A stretch of DNA of 46,903 nucleotides from Candidatus Cloacimonadota bacterium (GCA_023228285.1 JALOBM010000009.1:1593-48495), one strand, 5' to 3'. Shown: positions 36,508 to 46,722, counted from the first letter of the stretch. The notes: generated from the sequence alone by a model not told the origin. Numbers and translations are program-made.

Positions 36508-39500
36508 ATGCAAGAGTACAGAGCAGAGTTAAACAAATACCGCACACGCATCAATCTCGGCATTACAATCCGTGCCGTGACAGGCAGTATTATGCTCTTC
36601 ATTTGCGGTTTGCACCTGTATTTTATTCTCTGGTTGATCCTGGGGGCTCACTCTCCGGCTTTGCTCTATGCAAATCTGGCCATCCGGGTAGGTCTGGCCT
36701 TATGCATTCTGTACCTAGTCCTGCAAGGCTATCGTGATATGTGGGACTACACAAAGGTGGCGCGTTATCTGGATATGTTGCATGGAGCCGAAGACGATCT
36801 ATATCAGAATGCCTGGGAATTGAGCATAAGGGACGCCCAAAACCCCATCAGCAAGGCCTTGATGGCTTCTGCCATAGATCGGATGCAGCAGCAGAAATAT
36901 GCTGTACCCCGGATACTGACGGGTAGGGCACTCTTGTTAATAGGCTTTTATCTGCTAGCCGTTTGCGGATTTTGGTATTGGTTTCAAGGGGATTTTGCAG
37001 TCGCTTTCAAACAGTTTTACACCAATAGAGCTCCCAAAATCATTTATAAAGAAGAGATTACGCTTAGCCCCGGCAGCATCACAATCGGTAAGAATGAACA
37101 GCTATTAATCCGTGTAGAAGATCCCGATCCACGCTTGAATTACAAGTTGTACTTCAGAGTGGGGGATACCTGGCGGGAATTAGGGCTCAGCAGCTATTCA
37201 TATCTGTTTCCCCGCCTTGAGCAATCCATAGAATACTACGCTGAAAACGAGATCACCCAAAGCCCTGTATATCGGATTATGGTATTGGACGAGCCCATAG
37301 TGAAAAAGTGGCAAGTGCATTACTCATATCCTGCCTATACTGCGTTACCAGCATATACAGACAGCCTCAGCTACGGCAACATCGAAGCCTACAAGAGCAG
37401 CGTGGTAAACCTGCGAGTGATCACCAATATTCCTGTTACGCAAGCTACGATGGTCTTTGATGACGCTTCCCGAAAGGATTTGACTGCTCTGAGCGCCTCT
37501 GAGCACCTGGTTCAACTAAAGATAACAAATCCACATACCTGGTACTTGGAACTGGTAGATGAGCTGGGTAGAAAATCCCGTCCTGAAGAGAAATTCATCA
37601 GAGTAATCCCTGATGATCCGCCTCAGATTCGCATTATCTTTCCTGGAGAGGATACTATACTGAATCAAAACCTGATGCTACCCTTGATAATCAGTGCTGA
37701 TGATGATTTCGGTCTGGCAAATTGCATCTTGTATTATCAGGTAAACAGCGATGAAGTAAGGCAAAGTAGTATCCGGCAAGTGATATCAAACAAGATGTTC
37801 AATACAGATTATCTGTGGCATTTGCAAGACTTGGAACTCTTTCCCGGAGATGTGGTAAGTTATTGGGCAGAGATCTACGACAACGCTCTGAAACCGCAAA
37901 AAGGTACTAGTGCCCGGTATCGTGCCAGATTCCCTTCGATTGAGGAAATTTACTCCGAGATTGAGCAGCAGGAACAGCAACGTAAACAAGATCTGGGTGA
38001 GAGCTTGGAAGAAAGTAAGGATCTGCAGGAACGTTTTGAACAGAAGCGAAGGGAATTACTAAAAGATCCGCAACTGGAGTGGGAGGACAAAGAGCAGCTT
38101 CAAGACATACTGTCCAAACAAGAAGAGCTTTTGGAAGAAGTTGATAATATTGCCGGAGATTATCAGGAACTGATCGACAAGATGCAGGCCAACAGCACTC
38201 TTTCGCAGGAAACCTTGCAAAAGATGATGCGTATACAAGAGCTGATGCAGGAAATTGCTACCGAAGAGATGTTGGAAGCCATGCGTAAACTGGAGCGGGC
38301 TATGGAAAGCGTAGATCCGGCAGCCCTCAAAAAAGCTCTGGAAGAATTCAAGTTTTCTATGGAAGATTTTGCCAAGAATATCGAGCAGACTCTAGCCCTT
38401 CTGGAGAGTATAAAGAACGAGCAAGCCGTGCAAAAGGCCTTGCAGATAGCTGAAGAAATGGAAAGGATGCAGAGTAGTCTGCACGAAAAGACCGGAGACA
38501 GTAGCCAGGACCATCAGAAACTGGCTAAAGACCAGGATCAGATATCGGAAAAGTATGACACTCTGGCCGAAGAACTGGAAAAGCTACAGGAAATGCTGAA
38601 AGAGGATCCGAATGCCTCCAGGCAATTGCAGGAATTGCTGCAGGACATGAAAAATAGCGACACTAAGCAGGATATCAACAAAAGCCAGCAAGCCTTGGAA
38701 CAGAACCAGCGTAGCCAATCCATGCAGTTTCAAGCCTCAGCGATGGAAAAGATGCGGCGTTTCTCCCTGAAACTGGGCGAAATGAAGAGTTCCATGAATT
38801 CTGGTTCTCAGATGCAGATGAAACAAGCTTTGGAGCAAGCCATTCGCGAGCTTCTGATCTTTTCCAAAAAGCACGAGGAGACTAAAGCACGATATCAGAA
38901 CGACATATATCCTTTGGTACCGGAATTCATTTCTTCCTACGAAGGTTTACAGATCATATTGAACAAATTATTTAGCGAAGCTCAAGTGAGCATGGTGATT
39001 CCACCGAAGTTCTACATGGACCTAAGCCAGACTAATCGGGCTTTCCGGGAGGTATTCTCTGTATTGGGACAAAGCTACAGCCCCAATATCGCGAAGCATC
39101 TAGAGACCATTCAAGAAAGCTTGAATCTGATGGCACACGACCTGATCCTGGCTCTGCAAAGTTCATCAGCAGGTGGCGGAAGCGGCGGTGGTATGCAATC
39201 TTTGATGCAGATGCTGGAGCAAATGGGGCAGGAACAGATGGCGATGAATATGCTGACGCAGCAAATGATGATGCAGATGCAAGCCCAAGGATCCAGTATG
39301 GACAGCGCAACGAGGGAACAGATGGGTAAACTGGCCTCCGATCACGAGAGACTGGCGGAAAACCTGAAACGCGCTCTGCAGCAGGATCCAGAGGCTCAGA
39401 AGCAGGGTAATGCCCTCAAACAAATCATCGAAGAAGCAGAAGCGGTGGCGCGTGCTTTGCGCAACAATCAAATCGATAAAGACCTTTTGAGGCGTCAGGA

Positions 39501-39735
39501 GAATATCCTTAGCCGCCTTTTGGACGCGCAACGCTCTATCAATAAGAGAGATACCAGCGAGCGCAGGCAAGCTACAAGCAGCAGTGGAAAAGCGTCCGAA
39601 AACCAGCCGCAGCAGGTGGATTATGACCGCTTGCGCCGCGCTATGATGCTGGAAGATGATTTTAAGAAATATCCTCGAGAATATCAGCAACTTATAATGG
39701 AATACTTGAAACTTCTGGAAGAGAGCAGCCAATGA
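36508..39735 (+). CDS. DUF4175-like large membrane protein with long coiled coil
   Basis: The 1075-residue protein has two membrane helices near the N-terminus (about 25-72) and a third at about 140-160. An Ig-like beta-rich extracytoplasmic part follows (about 175-480; repeated PDDPPQIRIIFP-type and YYAENEITQSP segments), then a very long Glu/Gln/Lys-rich coiled coil (about 480-1075) with Met/Gln-rich stretches near 890-935. The layout is like DUF4175 family proteins, whose function is unknown. A good SD (AAGGGAG) and a promoter precede it. It ends with an ATGA overlap to the TPR gene, so the two products probably act together at the envelope. Confidence 0.75.
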   Translation: MQEYRAELNKYRTRINLGITIRAVTGSIMLFICGLHLYFILWLILGAHSPALLYANLAIRVGLALCILYLVLQGYRDMWDYTKVARYLDMLHGAEDDLYQNAWELSIRDAQNPISKALMASAIDRMQQQKYAVPRILTGRALLLIGFYLLAVCGFWYWFQGDFAVAFKQFYTNRAPKIIYKEEITLSPGSITIGKNEQLLIRVEDPDPRLNYKLYFRVGDTWRELGLSSYSYLFPRLEQSIEYYAENEITQSPVYRIMVLDEPIVKKWQVHYSYPAYTALPAYTDSLSYGNIEAYKSSVVNLRVITNIPVTQATMVFDDASRKDLTALSASEHLVQLKITNPHTWYLELVDELGRKSRPEEKFIRVIPDDPPQIRIIFPGEDTILNQNLMLPLIISADDDFGLANCILYYQVNSDEVRQSSIRQVISNKMFNTDYLWHLQDLELFPGDVVSYWAEIYDNALKPQKGTSARYRARFPSIEEIYSEIEQQEQQRKQDLGESLEESKDLQERFEQKRRELLKDPQLEWEDKEQLQDILSKQEELLEEVDNIAGDYQELIDKMQANSTLSQETLQKMMRIQELMQEIATEEMLEAMRKLERAMESVDPAALKKALEEFKFSMEDFAKNIEQTLALLESIKNEQAVQKALQIAEEMERMQSSLHEKTGDSSQDHQKLAKDQDQISEKYDTLAEELEKLQEMLKEDPNASRQLQELLQDMKNSDTKQDINKSQQALEQNQRSQSMQFQASAMEKMRRFSLKLGEMKSSMNSGSQMQMKQALEQAIRELLIFSKKHEETKARYQNDIYPLVPEFISSYEGLQIILNKLFSEAQVSMVIPPKFYMDLSQTNRAFREVFSVLGQSYSPNIAKHLETIQESLNLMAHDLILALQSSSAGGGSGGGMQSLMQMLEQMGQEQMAMNMLTQQMMMQMQAQGSSMDSATREQMGKLASDHERLAENLKRALQQDPEAQKQGNALKQIIEEAEAVARALRNNQIDKDLLRRQENILSRLLDAQRSINKRDTSERRQATSSSGKASENQPQQVDYDRLRRAMMLEDDFKKYPREYQQLIMEYLKLLEESSQ

Positions 39736-41456
39736 TGAAGAAGACAATCCTTTTGCTGATTCTTGGGCTTTTCCTGATGCCTCTGGCCGGGCAATATGAT
39801 GAGCGTCAGATATTGGTGCAACAAGCCAATCAACTGATGATGCAAAGACAGTATGACCGGGCAGAAGAAGCTTTTCTACAGATACTGGAGAAGTATCCGG
39901 ACGATCTGAATAGTATTTATCAGCTTATCCAGATGTATTTTACTATCTCCAAAGATGCAAAAGTGGAAGCAATGCTGGCGAAATATCAGCGCCCAATACC
40001 GGAAAACGCATATAGCGAATTCAGAATACGCTTGTTGATCAGTCAGGGCAGGCTCGACGAAGCACATAGTCTGGCAGATTCGTATCTGGATTTGTACGGC
40101 TCAAACCAGTCGAAATATCAGGTGATTGCCGGATTCTTTATCCAAAAGGGAGATTTCAACAGTGCGTTGCGCATCTATGACAAAGGCCGGGAGCGACATG
40201 GTAATCAGCTCTTTCAATTGGAGATCGCTTCAGCAGCCATGCAGACAGGGCAGTATCAAAGAGCAATGACGGAGTACTTGGATCTGACAAGGAATGCGCA
40301 AAACAGCAATTTGTTTGTGCGTAATCAAGTGGCAGCTATTGTGAAAGAAGACGGCAGCTTGTTACAAATGGTGCAGCAATTGGTTACCGAAACCGATAAT
40401 AATGTGGCCAAAGAGCTGCTCGCTTCCACTCTGCTTGCGCTCGAACGGTATCAGGATGCGTTGGATGTGTATAAGCTACTGCCCATTACCTATATGAAGA
40501 ATTTCGCCGCTGAGCAAATGAAACTGCGCAATTATAACATCGCCCGGGATGCTTATCGCTTCCTGATGCAAAACAGCCCGCAAGCTATACAGAGACTTAC
40601 TTATGGCTTTGATCTGGCTACTATCTTTCATCAAAGCGCTCAATATGATTCTTGTGCCGTGGTGTTGGATGAACTGCTGAATGATTCGCTCTGGACAAAA
40701 TCTGCCGGAACCCCCAAAAGCAGCATATTGGTGAAACTTCGCAGATTGAGGGCAAACAATGACCTCGCTCTGAGAGTGGAACTGAATCAGGTAAGAAAAT
40801 GGCTGCAAGATACCATTGATTACTGTGTGTATCATGGTGAAGTGCAGGAATTGCAAATGGAACTCGCCAGGCTGGCAATCCTGGACGAAGATTACGAGAA
40901 CGCTCAGAGAGCCCTAAAAGGAGCAGTCGGGGGGGAGCTAAGCCCCATGCGGGATTATTTGCTGTATTTATCCCACTTTATGCAAGGGGAAAGCACTATT
41001 GCTGATTCCCTAATGAATGAGTATGTCTTGCATCATCCTGGTTCGGATTATGCAAACGATATAATCTATCTAAACATGTTGTCCATAGAGATGGATAGCG
41101 CTCAGAAAAGTAGCTTTGGATCGGCTATTCGGGATCTGCATCTGTATAACAGGAGGGGAGTGGATACTCTCGCTCAGCTCTACGAACAAAGCAAAGATGA
41201 AGAGTTATTGATATTGGCCATCGAATGGGCTGTGGGGCTGGGGGATATAGATAAAGCGGAACAACTGCTAAAACATGAGTTTCAAGACGAATTGGCAGGA
41301 GACTACGCAAGACTCTTGAGCATGTCGCTTTTGCATGATAGTGAAGAGATACAGCAAGGAGCCAGAGAATACCTGAAAGAGAAGCCAAACAGCATCTTTT
41401 CACCACGTTTCCGGCAGATGATAAGCCGTGTGTCCGGAACCCAAATGAGTATGTAA
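39732..41456 (+). CDS. Exported TPR-repeat protein
   Basis: The 574-residue protein has a signal peptide (KKTILLLILGLFLMPLAGQ) and then helical tetratricopeptide-like repeats over most of its length, for example ANQLMMQRQYDRAEEAFLQILEKYPDD (split over residues 33-59) and LEIASAAMQTGQYQRAMTEYLDL. TPR proteins are protein-binding scaffolds; no catalytic motif was seen. It is translationally coupled to the DUF4175-like gene (ATGA), suggesting a partner in the same periplasmic complex. guaB follows after 23 bases. Confidence 0.85.
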   Translation: MMKKTILLLILGLFLMPLAGQYDERQILVQQANQLMMQRQYDRAEEAFLQILEKYPDDLNSIYQLIQMYFTISKDAKVEAMLAKYQRPIPENAYSEFRIRLLISQGRLDEAHSLADSYLDLYGSNQSKYQVIAGFFIQKGDFNSALRIYDKGRERHGNQLFQLEIASAAMQTGQYQRAMTEYLDLTRNAQNSNLFVRNQVAAIVKEDGSLLQMVQQLVTETDNNVAKELLASTLLALERYQDALDVYKLLPITYMKNFAAEQMKLRNYNIARDAYRFLMQNSPQAIQRLTYGFDLATIFHQSAQYDSCAVVLDELLNDSLWTKSAGTPKSSILVKLRRLRANNDLALRVELNQVRKWLQDTIDYCVYHGEVQELQMELARLAILDEDYENAQRALKGAVGGELSPMRDYLLYLSHFMQGESTIADSLMNEYVLHHPGSDYANDIIYLNMLSIEMDSAQKSSFGSAIRDLHLYNRRGVDTLAQLYEQSKDEELLILAIEWAVGLGDIDKAEQLLKHEFQDELAGDYARLLSMSLLHDSEEIQQGAREYLKEKPNSIFSPRFRQMISRVSGTQMSM

Positions 41457-41479
41457 GAAAAATAGTAATTGGAGAGACG

Positions 41480-42934
41480 ATGAAGATACGCAAAGCCTAT
41501 ACCTTCGACGATGTTTTGCTGTTACCCAAACACTCGGCCGTATTGCCATCCACGGTTGATTTGAATACCAGGATTACTCCAAATATCTTGCTGAAGATTC
41601 CCTTGCTTTCAGCAGCGATGGATACCGTTACCGAAGCGGATACCGCCATTGCCATCGCTCGGGAAGGGGGATTGGGTGTAATCCACAAAAACCTCAGCAT
41701 CGAATCACAAGCCAATCAGGTGCATATTGTGAAGCGGGCGGAGAGCGGAGTAATAAGCAATCCTTACACCGTTTCACCAGAAGATGACTTGGCAAGAGTG
41801 CTTGCTTTAAAGGAAAAACACGGAATCGGGGGATTCCCGGTGCTGGAAGACGGTAAATTGGTGGGCATTCTCACCAATCGGGACATCCGCTTTGAGAACA
41901 ACCTGAAGCGTAAGGTTAAGGAATTGATGACACCCCGGGATCGCCTGATCACTGCTTCCGAATCCATAGATTGGGAGGATGCAATTCAGCTCTTGCAAAA
42001 GCATCGCATCGAAAAGCTCCTGCTCACGGATTCTCTGGGGGCATTGAAGGGAATGATAACGGTGCGCGATATCATCAAGCGTCAGAATTTTCCGCAAGCG
42101 GTTCAGGATAAGCACAATCGCCTCCTGGTAGCAGCAGCAATCGGAGTATCGGGAGACTATCTGGAACGCGCTCAGGAACTTGCTAAAGCTGGTGTGGACC
42201 TAATTGTGATGGATACAGCGCATGGTCACCATATCCACTTTCAAGAAGCGCTGCGCAGAGTAAAGCAAATGACCAACATCGAAGTGATGGCGGGAAATGT
42301 GGCCACAAAAGAAGCTTGCCGCTATCTCATCGATAACGGAGCAGATGCAGTAAAAGTGGGCATAGGTCCAGGCTCTATCTGCACCACGCGTGTAGTTGCC
42401 GGCATAGGTGTACCGCAGCTGTCTGCAGTGATGGATTGCGCAGAGGAAGCAGAAATTGCGAAAGTAGGCATTGTTGCCGATGGTGGTATCAAGTTCTCCG
42501 GTGATGTGGTTAAAGCCTTGGCGGGAGGGGCGGCAGCGGTGATGATTGGTTCCCTCTTTGCGGGTTGCGACGAAAGCCCGGGAGAATCCATCATATACAA
42601 TGGCAGACGCTTCAAGAGTTATCGCGGTATGGGTTCCATCGGAGCTATGAAGCGGGGTAGTAAAGATCGCTATTTCCAAAGTACAAACGACGAAAGTAAA
42701 CTGGTTGCCGAAGGAATAGAGGGGATGGTACCCTACAAAGGCCCCTTGAAAGACTATATATATCAGTTGATCGGCGGCTTGCGTAGTGGCATGGGCTACA
42801 TCGGAGCCAAAGATCTGACAAGCCTCAGAAGAGAAGCCGAGTTTGTGGAGATAAGCCCGGCGGGACTCAAAGAATCTCATCCTCACGATGTGCGCATTAC
42901 CAAAGAAACTCCAAACTATCATAGTGGAGATTGA
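41480..42934 (+). CDS. guaB: Inosine-5'-monophosphate dehydrogenase
   Basis: IMPDH oxidises IMP to XMP, the committed step to GMP. The 484-residue enzyme has the N-terminal [12 protein letters not shown], a tandem CBS (Bateman) module at about 95-210, [13 protein letters not shown], the catalytic loop GPGSICTTR with Cys301, [24 protein letters not shown], the flap with [10 protein letters not shown] and a C-terminal [15 protein letters not shown]. All active-site elements are intact. GGAGAG precedes the ATG. The Xer recombinase frame overlaps its last codons. Confidence 0.96.
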   Translation: MKIRKAYTFDDVLLLPKHSAVLPSTVDLNTRITPNILLKIPLLSAAMDTVTEADTAIAIAREGGLGVIHKNLSIESQANQVHIVKRAESGVISNPYTVSPEDDLARVLALKEKHGIGGFPVLEDGKLVGILTNRDIRFENNLKRKVKELMTPRDRLITASESIDWEDAIQLLQKHRIEKLLLTDSLGALKGMITVRDIIKRQNFPQAVQDKHNRLLVAAAIGVSGDYLERAQELAKAGVDLIVMDTAHGHHIHFQEALRRVKQMTNIEVMAGNVATKEACRYLIDNGADAVKVGIGPGSICTTRVVAGIGVPQLSAVMDCAEEAEIAKVGIVADGGIKFSGDVVKALAGGAAAVMIGSLFAGCDESPGESIIYNGRRFKSYRGMGSIGAMKRGSKDRYFQSTNDESKLVAEGIEGMVPYKGPLKDYIYQLIGGLRSGMGYIGAKDLTSLRREAEFVEISPAGLKESHPHDVRITKETPNYHSGD

Positions 42935-43817
42935 TCCCTCTCACATCGCGATGCTATCATCCTTTCTCTACCACCTGAAAGTGGAGCGGGGAATGGCAAA
43001 GAACAGCATTGAGGCCTACGAGCGTGACATCAAGGACTTTCTGGCCTTTGAAGTCAAAGCTCTGGGAGACTACCTGCCCGATGATGTGGTCAAATACCTC
43101 TCAGCCTTGCAGGAAATGGGCATGGAAAAAAGCTCTTTAAGGCGCAAGCGGGTAGCGATAAAGCAGTTCTTTGATTTTCTGTTGGAAAACGATTACCCTC
43201 TGAAGCTGGATTTCGATATGGTACCCGCCATTAAAACCGAGAACTACATGCCGGATACGATATCGGTGGAAGAAATGAAGCAGTTGCTTGATGGCTTGCC
43301 CTTGAACGACAGTCTGGATGTGCGGAACAAACTCATGATGGAATTACTCTATGCTACAGGGATGCGCATTTCGGAGCTTTTGGGACTCAGCATCCACGAT
43401 CTCAAGCGTGAACAGCATATTGTGCTGGTGCGGGGAAAGGGCAGTAAGCAACGCTATGTGCCTTATCTGAAATCTCTTGATCCTTTGCTGGATTCCTATT
43501 TGAGTACTCATCGTCCCATTCTGCTGAAGTTCAACCAAAGTGATGTCCTGTTCTTGAATCGCTTTAGTAAAAAGCTATCACGCATGGGTTTCTGGAAAAT
43601 CCTGCGGGAAGCGGTGGTCAAAGCCGGCATCAAACATGACATTAGCCCTCATACTTTTCGGCATTCGTTTGCCACTCACTTATTGGAAGCTGGAGTGAAT
43701 CTGCGTATTGTGCAGAGTCTTTTGGGGCATTCAAGCATCAATACCACCCAAATCTATACACATGTGGACATGCGTTGGCTGGTGGAAACCCACAGACAAT
43801 TCCATCCCCGCGCATAA
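42924..43817 (+). CDS. Tyrosine recombinase, XerC/XerD type
   Basis: Xer recombinases resolve chromosome dimers at dif. The protein has the N-terminal SAM-like core-binding domain (FLYHLKVERGMAKNSIEAYERDI) and the catalytic domain with the full set Arg (YATGMRISELLG), Lys (VRGKGSKQRYVP), His-x-x-Arg (HTFRHSFATHLLEAG), His (LLGHSS) and Tyr (TQIYTHVD). The start is uncertain: a GTG at 42924 (chosen) keeps the first helix; an ATG at 42888 would extend it inside guaB, and an ATG at 42951 would clip it. None has a good SD, fitting translation coupled to guaB. No dif-like site was identified. Chromosomal Xer is more likely than an integrase because no mobile genes are near. Confidence 0.9.
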   Translation: MEIDPSHIAMLSSFLYHLKVERGMAKNSIEAYERDIKDFLAFEVKALGDYLPDDVVKYLSALQEMGMEKSSLRRKRVAIKQFFDFLLENDYPLKLDFDMVPAIKTENYMPDTISVEEMKQLLDGLPLNDSLDVRNKLMMELLYATGMRISELLGLSIHDLKREQHIVLVRGKGSKQRYVPYLKSLDPLLDSYLSTHRPILLKFNQSDVLFLNRFSKKLSRMGFWKILREAVVKAGIKHDISPHTFRHSFATHLLEAGVNLRIVQSLLGHSSINTTQIYTHVDMRWLVETHRQFHPRA

Positions 43818-43850
43818 CGAGATAATGACTTAGGATACATAGGAGAAATA

Positions 43851-44813
43851 ATGAGAAGACTTACACTATTCGCATTGATGCTACTGCTTTTATCTGCTTG
43901 CGGAAAATCAAAGAACGCAGGGGACAAACTGAGCGTAACCCTGGACTGGACTCCAAACACAAATCATACGGGACTGTATGTAGCTCAAGAACTCGGCTAC
44001 TTTGCCGAGGAAGGGCTGGTAGTTGATATCCAGCAGCCGGGGCAAGGAATCACAGATCAGATTGTAGCAACGGGCAAGAGCGAATTTGGCGTCAGCTATC
44101 AGGAGAACGTGATTCGAGCTCGTAGTGAAGGCATCCCTTTGCAATCCATAGCGGCGGTTATTCAGCACAATACATCCGGTTTTGCTTCTCTGAAGGAAGC
44201 GGGGATAAACAGCCCCAAGGACTTTGAAGGCAAGCGCTATGGCAGTTGGGACAGCCCTTCCGAGTTAGCAATACTGACCAATGTAGTGGAAGGAGTCGGT
44301 GGAGATATCAGCAAGGTGGATGTGATATCAGGAGTATATGACTTCTTCTCCACCATCGGTAAAGATGCAGACGTCGAATGGATATACTATGGCTGGGATG
44401 GCGTATTGGCAGAACACAGAGGTATAGAACTGAACTATCTTCCGCTAAAAGATCTGAATCCTGTATTTGATTACTATACACCAGTGATCATCAGCAGTGA
44501 GGACTATCTGAGAGATAATCCAGAGACTACTGCCAAGTTTCTGGCAGCAGTGAAAAGAGGCTATGAATTTTGTATAAAAGAGCCGGCTAAAGCTTCGGAG
44601 ATCTTACTGAAACACGTACCTGAGCTTAATACAGATCAGGTAAGGCTTAGCATGAACTATCTGGCGGATCAGTATCAGGCCGATGCTAAATACTGGGGAT
44701 ATCAGAGTTCGGATGTATGGTTTGGCTTTGCGAAATGGATGAGTGACGAAAAGCTTATCAGCAAATCCATCAATGTAGACAAAGCCTTTACAAACAAGTA
44801 CTTGATGCCCTGA
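43851..44813 (+). CDS. ABC substrate-binding lipoprotein, ThiY/NMT1-like
   Basis: The 320-residue lipoprotein (lipobox LLSAC, Cys17) belongs to the NMT1/THI5-like group. It has VTLDWTPNTNHTGLYVAQELGYF, the hallmark of proteins binding thiamine pyrimidine precursors (ThiY) and similar nitrogenous ligands, then YGSWDSPSELAIL and IYYGWDGVLAE. It may bind a hydroxymethylpyrimidine-like compound, but the ligand is inference. TAGGAGAAATA precedes the ATG. The stop overlaps the ATPase start (TGATG). No TPP riboswitch fits in the 33-base gap before it. Confidence 0.85.
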   Translation: MRRLTLFALMLLLLSACGKSKNAGDKLSVTLDWTPNTNHTGLYVAQELGYFAEEGLVVDIQQPGQGITDQIVATGKSEFGVSYQENVIRARSEGIPLQSIAAVIQHNTSGFASLKEAGINSPKDFEGKRYGSWDSPSELAILTNVVEGVGGDISKVDVISGVYDFFSTIGKDADVEWIYYGWDGVLAEHRGIELNYLPLKDLNPVFDYYTPVIISSEDYLRDNPETTAKFLAAVKRGYEFCIKEPAKASEILLKHVPELNTDQVRLSMNYLADQYQADAKYWGYQSSDVWFGFAKWMSDEKLISKSINVDKAFTNKYLMP

Positions 44814-45532
44814 TGACGATACTATCCGCACATGGAGTAAGCAAATCCTTTATATTCAAAGGCTCGCTATCCCGTGTGCTTAAAGAGATCGATTTTGAGC
44901 TGCAGGAAGGTGAATTTGTGAGCATAGTAGGTGCCAGCGGATGCGGAAAGACCACTTTACTGGAATTGCTTGCGGGTATCACAATGCCGGATAGCGGTAG
45001 CATTCGCTATACCGATGAAGAGATCACGGGAAAGACCGGATATTTGGGCTATATGCCTCAAGATGATCTGCTTTTCCCTTGGTTGAAGGTGATTGACAAT
45101 CTGCTCTTACCGGCAAGGGTCAAGGGCAGAAACATCAAGGAAGAACGCGGAAAAGCTTATTCACTACTACCTGTATTTGGCCTTCAAAATTATGCTGATT
45201 ATCTTCCCTGGCAGCTTTCCGGAGGGCTGCGGCAACGAGTTGCTTTAGCGCGTACCTGTATGACGGGAAGCAAGGTATGGTTGTTGGATGAACCCCTGGC
45301 AAATCTTGATGCACTTACGCGAAACGCTTTACAGGATTGGATTGCCAGCATCGTGAAGAGGCTCAATCTTTCGGTGCTTTTAGTGACTCACGACATCGAT
45401 GAAGCCCTGAAACTATCTGACCGTATACAGGTGATGAAGGACGGTATGTTCTCCGACAACATCAATATAGACAGAAATGCCAATGAACAATACATAAAGG
45501 ATTTAAGCTTCACCATCAGGTCGCTCTTGTAG
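44813..45532 (+). CDS. ABC transporter ATPase, ThiZ/SsuB/TauB type
   Basis: The 239-residue ATPase has Walker A GASGCGKTT, Q-loop MPQDDLLFPW, signature LSGGLRQRVALARTC, Walker B VWLLDEPLANLD and switch His VTHDIDEAL. It fits the group that pairs with NMT1-like binding proteins. The start overlaps the ThiY-like stop. The matching permease (ThiX-like) is missing: the next element is a terminator and then an oppositely directed porin gene. Confidence 0.88.
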   Translation: MTILSAHGVSKSFIFKGSLSRVLKEIDFELQEGEFVSIVGASGCGKTTLLELLAGITMPDSGSIRYTDEEITGKTGYLGYMPQDDLLFPWLKVIDNLLLPARVKGRNIKEERGKAYSLLPVFGLQNYADYLPWQLSGGLRQRVALARTCMTGSKVWLLDEPLANLDALTRNALQDWIASIVKRLNLSVLLVTHDIDEALKLSDRIQVMKDGMFSDNINIDRNANEQYIKDLSFTIRSLL

Positions 45533-45550
45533 ATTGAACTTTACATAAAA

Positions 45551-45580
45551 AAAGGACATCGCGATATGCAGATGTCCTTT
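45551..45580 (-). terminator. Bidirectional terminator between the ATPase and porin genes
   Basis: A perfect 10-bp stem (AAAGGACATC at 45551-45560 with GATGTCCTTT at 45571-45580) and a 10-nt loop. On the minus strand it runs into an uninterrupted T tract of about seven or more, so it ends the porin transcript strongly; on the plus strand only three T follow, so it is weaker for the ThiYZ operon. Confidence 0.85.
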
Positions 45581-45601
45581 ACTGTTTCTTAAAGATTTTA
45601 T

Positions 45602-46687
45602 CTAGAATTCTATGGCCATTGTGGTACCAAGTATATAGTTGTTAGTTTCATTGTCGTGTATGCCATAAGCGCCATAGGCAGCCATGTTGAGCAGATCAGG
45701 AATCAGTTCATATTCCATACCGGCATTGAACTCCATTCCGATATCGGTGAGGTAACCAAGAGCACCAAAGAGAGCGATCTTTTCAGCTACTGGAGCGCGT
45801 ACATTTCCCACAATGCTCGCGAACATATCGGTGTTACCCTGGTAAGGGGTGTTCCAATAGAGGTTCAAGCCATCATGATGTTTGCCGATTCCATAGATGT
45901 AGAGACCGTTCTGATACCAGGGGCTCACTGTGCTCAAACCGTTTTCGGAAGCCAGCAGCAGGTCGGCTCCCAGTTCCAGGATATCCATATCTATCTTGGC
46001 TTTCACTGCAGCACCAAAGCCTGTCTCGGTGTCATCATTCTGCATTTGTATATCCATGAAGACATTGGCATCAAATACTGCTGGACCCATTTCCATGCTC
46101 AAATATGGCATCAGAGTAAGATTGCTTGCATCCACATTCTCGTAGTTGCCGAAGAACAGATACATACCCAAAGGCATGTCCGAGTTCATTCTGGCATGAG
46201 CCATGACAACATCATGATCGTCTTTCTGTGTAAGAGTGCCTTCTCTTACTTTCATCCAGGCGAATTCAGTATCAATGGTATCGCCAAACTGCTTCTTCAA
46301 CATGATTCCAGAGAAGTAGTCGTCCAACACCAGACTCATTCTGTCATTCCAGTATTGTTGACCTACGATGATGTTGGCATCGATAGCTTCGATATTAAAA
46401 TCGAAATTCAATTCTTTGATGTCGAATGCAGCATCTGTTCCGACGGCTCCACCGCCATTTCCCCAAATGATGTCTCCGATCTCTGCAGCAACTCGGAATT
46501 TCAGGTTTTGGTGAAATTGAGAATCGAAACCTATGTTGAAACGGTTATCGATATGACCGCCATCAACTTCGGTGGCGTCGTTGTAGATAGCCGCTCGGGC
46601 GCGGTTTTCTCCGCTAATGTCAAACTCAACGGCATACAAGCCGGTCAACACCAGTAATGGGATGAGAACAAGAACTAGTTTTTTCAT
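45602..46687 (-). CDS. Porin-like outer-membrane beta-barrel
   Basis: The protein of about 361 residues has a signal peptide (KKLVLVLIPLLVLTGLYA), alternating beta-strand pattern with many Gly/Asn/Asp turns, and ends in IEF, a C-terminal Phe typical of outer-membrane barrels. No specific porin family was recognised; it resembles the alginate-type or generic 16-strand barrels seen in related phyla only in overall character. The ATG at 46687 is chosen because AAGGAG lies seven bases upstream; an earlier ATG at 46705 is not needed. A strong promoter lies upstream and a terminator downstream, so it is a single-gene unit, probably highly expressed. Confidence 0.75.
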   Translation of the reverse strand: MKKLVLVLIPLLVLTGLYAVEFDISGENRARAAIYNDATEVDGGHIDNRFNIGFDSQFHQNLKFRVAAEIGDIIWGNGGGAVGTDAAFDIKELNFDFNIEAIDANIIVGQQYWNDRMSLVLDDYFSGIMLKKQFGDTIDTEFAWMKVREGTLTQKDDHDVVMAHARMNSDMPLGMYLFFGNYENVDASNLTLMPYLSMEMGPAVFDANVFMDIQMQNDDTETGFGAAVKAKIDMDILELGADLLLASENGLSTVSPWYQNGLYIYGIGKHHDGLNLYWNTPYQGNTDMFASIVGNVRAPVAEKIALFGALGYLTDIGMEFNAGMEYELIPDLLNMAAYGAYGIHDNETNNYILGTTMAIEF

Positions 46688-46722
46688 TTTTGTCTCCTTA
46701 ATCATTATGGGTATTTATACAT

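Noticed and set aside
42200..42922. A 240-codon minus-strand frame opposite guaB
   Set aside because: It is fully within the well-conserved guaB gene and has no recognisable protein features.
42924..43817. Integrase of a mobile island
   Set aside because: The gene is embedded in a guaB operon with no phage genes, no tRNA attachment site and no direct repeats; a chromosomal Xer protein is simpler.
43818..43850. TPP riboswitch before the ThiY-like gene
   Set aside because: Only 33 bases separate it from the recombinase gene, too short for the roughly 100-base riboswitch.
45656..46657. A 333-codon open frame on the plus strand opposite the porin gene
   Set aside because: The minus-strand gene has a promoter, AAGGAG, signal peptide, terminal Phe and terminator; the antisense frame is rich in His and Ile and has no leader signals.
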